Source: Petrosia ficiformis (lineage: Eukaryota; Porifera; Demospongiae; Haplosclerida; Petrosiidae). From it: DNA of 64,000 nucleotides. The notes below the pieces were generated by a model. It made no database searches and was not told where the DNA came from. It saw only the letters and a program-made list of their open reading frames with translations. Of the stretch, positions 32,975-45,491 are shown piece after piece (the stretch's first letter is position 1; every line of letters begins with the position of its first letter). The DNA is taken from NCBI GenBank assembly GCA_947044365.1, contig OX345652.1, positions 3,919,374-3,983,373 on the forward strand, written 5' to 3'. A program made the translations under genes and the position numbers.

Positions 32975-35900
32975 TTAAAGGATTTCCAAGTCCACGTGTC
33001 TCACCTCAGGATGATCTTTCTGTATAAAAGAAGAAGGAGCATGGAATAAACTAAAGCTTTATGTATCAAAACTTTTAAAGAGCTGCAGTATCACAAATTA
33101 TATTTATGAAGTAGTTTGATTTATATTGCGTACATTCCATGAAGAACCTAACACTACAATAATCAACAAGATGCCTGGAAGTATTACCGTATGCCGGGAA
33201 ATATTATTCAGAAACCCAACTTGCCATTTTTCTATAACACTTTTCTTCTTTTTAAAAGTACTTTGTAGTGTCATGTTCGATACTTTCAGTAATATTGCTT
33301 TCTTCCTGCTGGTATATACCTTAACTGCATGTTTTTACATACCAACAACCAATAATTGACAGAGACCACAATTTAACCTTTCTAGGGATGGCCCTGTTTG
33401 GGTCAAAGATATGGTTGCGCTTCATGTGAACATAATTTAATCTTTCAAACTACATAATCATAAATATAGATTAGCCTCCATGTAAAAGTTATAGTAGGGA
33501 TGGCTCTTTAGATAAGACATATGATTGCGCTTCACGTGTTTAATCTTTCAAATTACATAATCATAAATATAGATTAGCCTCCATGTAGAAGTTATAGTAG
33601 AGATGGCTCTTTAGATAAGACATATGGTTGCACTTCATGTGCAGTAAAATTTAATGTTTAAAACTACATAATCATAAACAGCAAATCAAGGAGTCTGGTG
33701 CCTCAGATGGTAAGAGTGCTCGAGTAGATATCAGAAGGTCCTGATCGAATTACTGATTTTTTCTGTTTTCCTTTCTTTCCAGTTCTTTATGTCTGCATAT
33801 CAAACCAATTAAAATTTAGTACATCCGAAGATCAATTAGTAGATTTCTTAGATATAAATTTCAATAATTTTCTGTGTAGAACAGCTGGATGTGAGCTTTT
33901 AAATGCAGTGTAAGATCGCAATTATCTTCCTGCAAACGTTAGAGTTTTATAAGCAGCCACATTATGTATGTAAAGCTTACTACTAACTGTATGATCACCA
34001 GATCAACTGTGCAAGATTTAGCACGTGACTGTGGATGAGAAATCATTCACTCGGGAAATAATAATTTTGATCAAATGCTTACATTAAACTGCTTCCTATT
34101 CGGCCATTTTGTACAAGAAGCCAATGAAATCATGTATCCATGTGGAGTAATACTGGCTCTTCCTATAATCCAAATGTAGTTGGTTTCTTGTACAAAATAG
34201 TTGAATAATGGACATTTAAAGATAAGCGTTTCATCAAAATTATGATTTCCCAAGTGACTGATATTCTCATATATTCTTACAATTAATTTTACCTTTATCT
34301 TCATTTCAATCCTGTCAACCTCTGACCCCAAAGTGTCTACCACATGCTCTCCATGTTCTAGTAAAAGCCTTTCAAGTTCATTAATTGTTGAATAGCTCTT
34401 TATCTCCTATAAACAAAATACTTCTTTAAATAGTAGCTTTTTACTAAAGGGTTTTCCCATTCACCATGACTTCAGAAAATGTTTAGCTTGGAAGGGCCAA
34501 CCCTCTTTTTTGGTGTATGTCATATAGCTTCATTATTGAGTTACAGTATAATCATTATGACATTAAACTATACACTATATTGCGTATAAAGTCATCACAT
34601 CTGAGATCATCATTAATATGAACAGACTTTAGTATCCATCCATTCATGTATTCTTAATACTATTAGTACATGTATTTCTTTTATATTCTATTGAAGATTC
34701 GACCGGATGCTTGTTCTGAAAATTAACTTTTGGAACAAGTTAGTTGAATCTTCCATCCATACATTGTTTTTCACACCCCATCGCCAACCATTAATCCATC
34801 CATTCATCCATCCATTCATCCATTAATCCATCCATTCATCCATTAATCCATCCATTCATCCATTCATCCATCCATTCGTCCATTTGTCAATTTCTAACTA
34901 TAAAATTTACTTTTAATAGTTTTTCCAAATCTAGTTTACTGATGTGTAGTTTGGTTACTTCTCTACCATCAAAATTGATTTCAGCTTTGAATCGAACAGT
35001 ATCTGCTCCTATAAAAACCAATAATTATGAGTAGTTATAATATTTGGTTCACTTCTTTATCTGTTTAATTTTTAGGGAAGGGATTACTGAACCAATCAGT
35101 AGAACTACTGATATCCTTAAAAGTAATGACAATCATTTCTGTTTGTCTGTGTTTCATACTTCATACATACAGGGGGACCCTGAGATTTCCATTTTCTCAC
35201 AGTAAGTCACCCCACAATAATATACAAGCCTTCTGGGGCCTCAAAAGCAACAACAAAATACATATATTTTCTTGGGAAGCATGCAGTTACATAAAGTTAC
35301 ATAAAGTTACATACAGTTGCATACAGTTACATACAGTTACATACAGTTACATACAGTTACATACAGTTGCATACAGTTACATACAGTTACATACAGTAGC
35401 ATACAGTTACATACAGTTACACACAGTTACATACAGTTACATACAGTTACATACAGTTACATACAGTTACATACAGTTACATACAGTTACATACAGTTAC
35501 ATAGTTACATACAGTTACATACAGTTGCATACAGTTACATACAGTTGCATACAGTAACATACAGTTACATACAGTTACATACAGTTACATACAGTTACAT
35601 AGTTACATACAGTTACATACAGTTGCATACAGTTACATACAGTTGCATACAGTAACATACACTCGCATACAATTGAATACAGTTACATACAATTGCTCAC
35701 CCACCAACCCCCATACACACGCACTTCTTTACAAATTAACAGCTAGAACACTGATAAGTTACATTACCACGTAGACGTAGTTGACACATTGATACTGTAT
35801 CATATTCATTACTAAAACAGTAGATAGAGTATCTTACCTAAATCAGTTGCTTTAACATCATGAATTGATCTACACAATTATAAACAAAACCACATAAGAA

Positions 35901-38900
35901 ATATTAAGATAATAATTATTTAAACTATGATCAAAACCATACTATATACAGAACTATTGATACAGACCCAGGTGTGGTTGCATTGTGGAGACTCTGACAT
36001 GCATCAAAAATATTACGATAATAATCCAAGTATTAAGATACTCTCCTAAAAACCTCTGATAAAGCTCAAAATTGTGGACTTCAGTTCATTCATTAAGATA
36101 ATGTTATTCAAATGAAAGCAACTGGGTCTCTAGGATACATGTACAATATCCCATGCTCTTCAACCCCTCTCTCTCTCAGGTGGCTTGTATGCAAATACAC
36201 TCAGTAGTACCAGATATGATACATAGCAAATATCACTTGCTGTTAGACTTTGCATTTACTAACCTAACTATAACATCACCTTCTAGTAGTTCAGTAATCT
36301 CCTTTAATCTTTCAGGTGGGATAGATCTATTTATGTTATAAAGAGAGATATATTATAGATTACTTCTAGCTTAGATACGTTATAAACCAAAATGTCATAT
36401 AATTGCTGGAAAGCATTTCTGCTTACTAGTTAATATTCTACTTGAAATACACATGTGGAACATATACATGTACATGTAAATACAAACATATACACATTAC
36501 ATGTATACACATGCATACATTACAGTATACACATGTACATGTATATATGTATGTATGTATATACATGTGCATGTGTAAATACATACATACATAATTATAG
36601 AAATGTGCATGTATACTTAAACATAATATACACACGTACATATACATACATATATACATATACACATATACATAAACACACATAATACATGTACATATTT
36701 ATATATATATATATCAGAGATTTTGATAAGTTTTGAAACATAGGCTAAATTGGCCTCAACAATGGTTAGTGTGTGAGCCATTGGGAATACATCTTGAGCC
36801 AATTAACTAAGAGTTAATGCTGTTAGTGACAATATAATCATAATTAACTACGCCACTGGCCCAAAAAGAGAACTGTGCTGTGCCAAATAAGAAGCTCTTT
36901 GGGCCAATGGTGCACCATATAAGCTCACTGATATATATATATATATATATACATACATGCACACAAGTACATATATACACATACACATAATTATACATTA
37001 TAATTATGTGTGTACAAGAGACTAACCTTCCAACTAGAGCACTACTATTTCTTTGAATCAAAAACAAAGCAACCATACCTAATAACCCTAAACAATAAAT
37101 AAATAATTATTATATAACTATAAATACTATTATTTATATGCATAATCCAAAGCACTTGCAGGAAATAGAATGAATATTACTGAAACATTATGAGGGGTTA
37201 ATAATTTAGTATCCATGGCAATCTGTATAGGGTAACATGACAATATCATCACTTTTATAACTAACAAAACTTAATACTAATTAATATCATACTAAATATA
37301 ACTGTGAGAAACTAGACACACTACAAAAATAATAAACTCTAAATTGTAATACCACGGTTTCAATACAGTTTTCACGCAATATTGAGCCAGTGTAATTAAT
37401 CCACTACTAATTCTACTTCGTGGCACTTGGTAAATAAATTACAGTTCTTACCTCCGATGCCTATAGAACCTAAAGCATCGTAAACAGGATTGCCAGTAAA
37501 ATGGGCCAAGCCAAGACATGTTGCAGCCAAACAAACTCCACTGACTGCTGCACTGTCCTCCAACAGCACCGCAACAGCAGTTGGATCTCTTCCTCTCAAA
37601 ACTGCATTAAGAAACAATAATTATTATTTTATATGTTATTGATAAGTAGAATAGGTATCAGTCCTGTACCAAATCATCAATTTGTTTAAAACGAGAAAAT
37701 GTGTCATGTGACTTCAGTTGAATTTCTTAAGTTCAGTAAGATTTCTGCATAACTATTCATAAGTTATTGACATAATTACATTAACTTAAATGCTGAAACA
37801 AAATGAGGAATCAATATCAAGGCTAGAAAGTATGAGATTCCTTAGAAGCCAGTATAGGAGTACTACCGCCCTCCTCACTACGATCCACCACATGTTACAA
37901 TTATAAATGTCAAAAAAATTTGAAAAAACCTTTTTTTTGCACTAAGAGAGTGTAATATTAATTGTGTAGTGTTGATACTCTATAGCTAATGGAGTTATTT
38001 GAGAGCTAGGTTTGTTGGCAGCTTTGGAATTAGTACATTCTTATACTCCTCTGCTTCTGGTGGCTGAGATAGTAAGAGTGCCTGACAAAGTATCAGAAGG
38101 TCCTGGGTTTGATCCACAAATGGATTCCTGACGTTTTTCAATTTTCCTTTGTTTATAATTCTATCATGCCTTCTTAACACAAATAATACCTGGCAAAAGC
38201 CTTATGCAATCACCATTGCATCTAACTTACCATAATTTTTAAAAGTCATTCCACTTTCTCTGGCACTAACTTGGACTTGTTTAATAGCTTGTAACAAAGT
38301 TGCTTTAGAAAGAAGAAAGAAGAGAAGACATAAAGAGAAACAAAAGATATAGATTTACTGTTTGTTGATGTGTATCTACATACCTCCCTCCACCAGCAAT
38401 GATCCACTAAGCACAGCAAAAGCCTACAAACAAATATTATACATAATCACACCATTCATATATGTGCATCTACAATCAAATCAGGGGTGGGTCAATTACT
38501 CTTAAATGTAATTATTATTTACAATTACATTTGGGTAATTACATTTACAGTTAACAAGACCTCAACTGATAATCGGATTGGTAATCGGTATTCGTCGTTA
38601 TCGACCATTATTTTTAGTATCAGTATCAGTTATTTCTGAAAGATGTAACTGATATTGTAAAACGTACACCAATAATGTCATTTCTTGTGATTATAGCATC
38701 ATTAATTCCTTTTACGATACTCATTATTATTGAGAAAATGCTCATTTTCATTGAACAAATCAGAAACCAGAAGGTATAGATATAATATCGGATCGGTATC
38801 AGTTATCAGTACATATTTAAAGTAATTATCAGAATATCGGTATAATCTCTTATCAGTGCACGACTATTAGTTAGTACTTACAGCAAGTAGACATTCTAGT

Positions 38901-40432
38901 GTGGGTTGAGAGACTTACAGGTATAGCTCTAGTTAGGATGGGAGTGTAGAATATATTAAGACTTACAGCTGGTAGAAATTCTAGAGTGGGTGGATGAATG
39001 AGTCCCATAATTCCATGATATGTTGTAACACCAGCTCCAAGGAAGAATATTCCAACTCCACTTATTAATGAATATATATAACGAGCACGAGAAAACCCAT
39101 ACCTAATTAACAAGTGAGTATCACTGTAACCATGGTAACTTGTTATATTAACTTACGGATGAGAAAGGTCAGGTTTTCTTATTGACTGAGCTATTCCAAA
39201 TGCCAATAAACACTGCAAGAATGTAAACAAGGCATTCATGCAACTGAAGTTATAAATGTGTCAGTAAGTTTCTTTATGTACAATAGTTAAACTGAACTTC
39301 ATTTTTATGGACAGACGAAGCTTACCTGGTTCAGTAGATCAGCTAGAGAGTGTATAGCTTCTGACATCATGGCTGCTGAGCCTGTGTACCAATACGCTAT
39401 TATCTTGAATATCATCACAGCTGTATTACTATAAGAGAGTATATGAATTACATGAAAAATGATTCTGTTTTCAAGAAACTGGGAATAGCGCAAGGATGGG
39501 GGTTTTACAGAGCTCAAATATTCTAAGGAGTGGAGAATGTTTCAACCATGAGAAAGGTTGATCACTCCAGATCGAAGGCACTCAAGAGAGCTTGTTTTAA
39601 ATGTGTTGTTTGGTCCTTCCCAATAGGGAATGTGACTGATTGTGAGACCCACATGGAGTAACTCGTAGTAATCACATCACAGTAGCAGAGTTGCTTAAAC
39701 AAGGGGTCATAGTTGTAACCAGATGATCGCTGGCTTTAGTAGGGGAGGGCTCCCAACAAGTCTCGTAGATTTGTCTACAGACCTGAAGGAAAAAGGCATG
39801 GAATGCACCAATCACACAGTGAGTTTGGTAGGGAAGTAGATGAAAACGAGATCATCATAGTTTTGAATGCATGTCCACACTACTAGGATTCAATCAAAGA
39901 TGAGGTAGAACAGAAAGGTCAATGAAATGAAAGTACTAGCTGACCTTAAAATAGCATAAAAAACCACTTTAGCTGATCCTTGTAGAAATGATATCCGTTC
40001 CTCTCTTTTACCGAATGCCTAATAGTATATGAATAATTATATTAATAATTATAAATTATATAAATATATATAATTATATTATAATATATATATATATATA
40101 TATCTCATAATGAGATTCATAGCCCATACATTTCTATGGGGCGTGTAAGTTTATATTTCTCATATAAACCTCAAAATAGGTTGATATTTTAAAATATCAA
40201 CCTTGTGAAACTCGATGGCGATTTCTTACGGACTCAATGACAATCTCTTGCAGGACAATCCAAGGTATGAATCTCATTCTAAAATATATCAGATATAACA
40301 TGTTTCATCTGTCTATATGCGTTATATAAACCTGCCAACTCGGATGATATCACCCTCGGGTGATATCTTACCTCGTGGCAGGTTTATATAACGCATATAG
40401 ACCTCTGAAACATGATATATATAACACATATA

Positions 40433-40464
<32 letters not shown>

Positions 40465-43400
40465 GTATTGTTATTGGAAACATTATGTTATATTATATTA
40501 TTATATTTTACTGTAAGAGACTTTTAAACAAAAAAAAGAAGTAGTTAACTAAAGTCTCTTCCCATTCATGCGCAATGACCTCAAAATTATGATGTGATGA
40601 CTTTATATGTAATATAGTGTATAGTTTAATGTCATAAGTAGCGATATCAAATACCGAATTTTTAATGAAAAATTTTCTCCGCATAATTAGAATACAACTT
40701 TGGCACACTGCAGGTAGCTTCTACTGACGTTGATCAAGAACCCCAGAATCGGTTTACAGGTAAGTTTAGGCCCTCTTTCAATTATTCATCATAGTTTAAT
40801 GCTCTATTTCGTAGGTATTAATCAAGAGGTGTTAGAACATTTCTCCGCATGGCTGCTGTTTCATCAGAAGTCACTTTGCTGGGCTCTGAGTGTGCTAAAT
40901 ATGGTCTGACTTCGTCAGATATCCTTGGAGGTCGAGTCAAAGAGATCCCAAACGTCACAAATCAGCTGATTCTGGAGCTCTTAAGATTCAAAGATGCCAC
41001 ACCCAGTTGCTCATATAGGATGTTGTTTGATTGGTTGAAAATGATTTATGGCAGTAGATGGCCTCATGAAAATGCACCGACATTGGCAGTGGTCACTAAA
41101 AGTATTGAAAGGTTAAAAAGACAACATGATAAACTGAAAAAGAAAAGGGATAGCAAAGCCAAACGAGTGGAAATTTCCGACTTTCTGCAGGAAGTGTATG
41201 TCCTCCCGAAATTAGGGCTTTGTAGAGGCATATTGCGTCAATTTGCACCACCAAGAGCTCCAACTATTGACAAGTCATCACAGAAGGTCATGGAGTTAAG
41301 GCAGAAGCTGTATGCTGTTACCAGGAATACAGGCAAGCGATTAAAGCGGCAGGAATCAATTATTCGTGATCAAAAGAAGGTCATTAAGCAGCATGAAAAG
41401 AAGCTCAATCAAACCTCAGTTCAGTTGACAGTTTTACGTAAGAAATTAAATGCTGTTAATCATCGTGTTGGATACTGGAAAAAACAAGCTGGAGAAATGC
41501 AGAAACTCTATTCTACTCAGAACAAACAGCTTCAGGGAGAGATCAAATTGCTCAAAGAAAAGATTAATTCACTTGACCTTGAATTGAGTGAAACAATTGA
41601 ATCTACTATAGACACAACTATTAAGACTTTTGAAGGAGGTAAATACACAGATGATGTTCGAGCATGTGTTTACGAGTTGTTATCACTGAATGTTGGAGTA
41701 CGTAATGTCGCACCTGTTATTCGTTGTGTACTTTCCAGCTTAGCTCACAAATCAGTTGATCGCTTACCTAGTTACGGGTTGACTTGTCAAATGATCCTGG
41801 AATCTCTTGCAGTTGTTCAAGCTCAATTGGGAGAGGCACTTTCAGAAACACATGGATACACTACATTGCAGTCTGATGGAACAACCAAGTATGGCCAGCA
41901 TTATGCTGCATTAGATGTACAAGATTCATCAACTACATACTCTCTTGGCCTTCGTCAAGTCTTTTCTGGCTCTTCAGTGGACACTTTGGAGACACTGAAA
42001 GAGATTCTTCATGATGTAGATGCTGTTCAACTTCAACTAGGTAAAAAAGCTGTGTCATCAAAGATTGTGATGAAAATTAAGAACACAATGTCGGACCGCC
42101 ACGCTGCAGAAAAAGCTTTTAACGAACTCCTACATGACTTCAGAGCTGATATCTTACCGACTATTGCAGAGAACTGGAGCAATATGACAGATGAAGAGAA
42201 AGAACAATTAACTCGTATCAACAACTTCTTCTGTGGCCTGCACTACCTTGTTGGCCTGGCTGATTCGGCTGAAGAAGCACTAAAACAGTGGGAAGCACAA
42301 TGTTTCAATGATACTGTAACATCTTCAGGCACACAGAGGTTAGTTCGTACTGCGTGTAAAGCATTCCACCACAGAGGCTCTCAGCAGAGTGGGTGCTCCG
42401 CCTCCTTTCACACTTACCTTCAAAGACATGGCATTCATAAAGTTCCTTTAGCTGCTTTCATTGGCAACCGCTTCAATATACTCTTTTATGATGCAGCAGG
42501 AGTATATTACTTGAAAAATCATATGATTGAGTATATTGAAAGTGCTCATGGCCAACAAGCAAACCGCCTTCTTCAATCAGTTTTAGATGATCTGAAACAG
42601 TCAGTTTATATATCTGGTTGTAGAGCTCTGGGACTAATTGATAAAGTAGTGACTGGCCCACTATGGAGGAAACTAGAAGAATCTAACATTTCAGTGTTAG
42701 ATATGGGCAGTTATTACACCGAGATGAAAGCTAGATTTGATTCATGGAGTACTGATTCTCGTGCATTTGTTGAGGGTACTGCTTGCATTACTAGTGACAT
42801 TCCTATACATAAGGATGATGTTTGGAGTGCATTAGTTGCTAATAATGATGTAACTGATATAATGACCCTTGAAGCACTACAGATTCTGTTTAGCTCTTTT
42901 TCTATTACAACTCAAAGGCTATTAATAGACCATTTGCCTGATGGTATCTATTCAAGCTTCAATAATGATTTACGTGAGGAAGTTGCAAGTGTTCCAACGA
43001 CCAATGTGGCCCCCGAGCGTGACTTTGCCATGTTAGACAGACTGCTGAGAGAGAAACCTAATGCCACAACCATTGCACTCGAGTCAATGATATTGTACTC
43101 ACATAACAAAACCTCAAACTGGCTTGATCAAAAGGCAAGTGAAGAAAAGGAAATACTTCATAAGGCTGTACGGACACTTGCACCAGTCATAAGAAAGAAA
43201 TTTAAAGAGCGAAGAGAAGAGATAGAGGCCAGAGCTGCTGCAGCATTAGAAAAGAAGCAGGAAGAAATCCAAAGGAAGCACCTTCAGGCAGTCAAGGAGA
43301 AGGAAATGCTCACTAAAAAGATTGAGAAGCTTCGCTTGTGGACCTGTAGAGCTGATGTTACAAATGGACTAGCACAATTCTCTCGAAAACGTGATAAACT

Positions 43401-45448
43401 ACAGGCACTGAAGTTGCAGATTAAGTTTCGTGATAAAGTTCTTAACCAGACACACTCTGATAGGTCCTTATTTAGATTTTCTCACAAAGGAAAGCAACAT
43501 ACTGTTGTCCAACTTACTGAAAACCTTTGTCAGCTTCTTGGAGACAGTGGTGCCCTCTCTTCTGATCAAGAAGACACTTCACCATCACTTGAAATGATCA
43601 TGATACAACCTGAGCTTCTAATTGGGCGAAGAATCAAACATCGATTTAATATTGATAAGAAGTTAGTATGGTTTGATGGTAGAGTGACCAAGATGGATAA
43701 AGATACTGGGCTCTTTGAAGTAATTTATGAAGAAGATGAAGTGTGTCAGTTTGACTTGTTAGAAGATGTGGAAAATGGTGATTTACAAGTATTTTGAATA
43801 ATTTTTTTTGTAACGTGTTTCACAGTTATTATTTCAATAATAATCAATAATCAGTTTAATGATTTAGTCATAATAGTACTTCGATCTAGTTCCTGTCTTG
43901 CAGTTGTGAAATTTTATGAATTTCATTATTAACCGGCTCCATTACTACACTTCTTTTTATGTGTGGAATACGAGCTACATTTCTTAAATATTCATCCACA
44001 AGGTCTTTATTCTCAATAAAATCAATATGGACTGAATGCAAGTGAGAAAACTCTTTGCATTCAAACAGCACATTCAACTCCCCATCAGATAGCCACACAC
44101 AGTGAATTTTTTCAGCTGTATACTAGTAGAAAAAAAAACATGCACACAGGGTAGGAGCAATGATACATAACTCCACCCACAGCACCCAGTTGTCCAATTT
44201 AAGTAAGTCGTGCACAATAGTATCGTCACACAACTTAGAAAATTATTCAAAAGTAATTCATCTTACTTTTTTAAAAGTATCCTCCTCCCGAAGCTCGGCT
44301 TGACACTCATCGTTTGTCGCTTTCAAGTTATCCGCCATTTTATATAGTTAATTAATCATGACATAATTTGTGCCACGCCTTATAAGGGCGTAGGAGGAGA
44401 TTAAATGGCAAGTTTTTTGAAGCTATTCTCTTTATCCTTAATCACAATTATATTATTCTATATATCGTTTTGATCCTCATAGTATTATCTAAGTCATGGT
44501 AACGTCAATTTCTTGTTTAGGTGTAACTGCGGAAATTAGGTGACATCGCTATCATAAGGTTAATACATGATTATACTGAACTCAATAATGAAGTAGTGGA
44601 CTGAACTTTAACCGATTAACAGCTACGTGCGTGGGCGTTCATTTTACCTCAAACGCCAATGAAACTTTACAGAAAATACTAGCTGGGGAAAATCCCCTCT
44701 CACCTAAAAATGAAGCGTCTTACGTCATTATGAAGTATTACAATCAGATAGAGCACGTGATGAGAAATCGAACGATGTTTTTCTTGAAGGGCTGCGATAT
44801 AGGATTGGTGACTTATGCTATTTCTCTTATTTCTATCAATTCTTTTGTACTTACAATTGACTATGTTGAGTTGTTAAAGCTGGAAAAGTGCTGTTGATGA
44901 CATTGGATGCTCTTTGCCTACTGAGCTTGTGAGTTTTAAATGTGTATATATATATATATATAATATAATATATTAAAACATATATAGTAAAGTCACGTAA
45001 TTTCGGACGCTTTTTGCAATACAGTCTATAAACGGTTGTTATTTCGTACTGTACAAATCGTGTTTAAATTAAACAGTTATATATTTGGTACCTACACAAT
45101 CAGCAAGGTTCATTCTTCAGACTGGTGTAAAAAACTAAAACCAAAGGCGCTTAGATTAGTGGCAACATCACGACAAAGAAGAGTGGTCAAAGGAACGTAA
45201 TACCGGACTAGGTGCTGTAATTCCGGATGTCCGTGCACGGAGACTTTTACGGATGATTACGGTTCGTACACGGAACTTGATGTAAGCACATGGAGTCCTT
45301 GGAGTGAGAGTGAGTTGCTTTTCTATTAGTAATGCGTATATTTTTTCCTTGAATGTTATATTTGATGAAATAATAATGATTTAGGTTTTGTAATATCATA
45401 CATTAATTGAAGTTGAAGAATATACAAATAAGTTAACATACAATATAA

Positions 45449-45491
<43 letters not shown>

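Larger units (their letters stand above)
40639..44551 (+). mobile_element. 3.9-kb DNA transposon with 7-bp target duplication and two genes
   Basis: Boundaries come from the interrupted MITE: TCATAAG at 40632-40638 and again at 44552-44558, flanking an 11-bp terminal inverted repeat, TAGCGATATCA versus TAGCGATGTCA (one mismatch). It carries a 982-aa transposase-like gene on plus and a small two-exon gene on minus. The TSD length and CxxH-containing core suggest the broad hAT/Kolobok/P/Dada assemblage; I cannot name the superfamily with confidence. Confidence 0.82.

Noticed and set aside
35126..35655. Repetitive frames rich in LHTVTYSYIQ
   Set aside because: Produced by a 10-bp minisatellite inside an SLC30A9 intron.
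38050..38175. tRNA gene
   Set aside because: Only A- and B-box-like words are present; no cloverleaf pairing or anticodon arm could be built. A SINE explains it.
44631..44897. 88-codon plus-strand frame at the left end of the piggyBac element
   Set aside because: No similarity to transposase parts and opposite strand to the piggyBac gene; probably chance.
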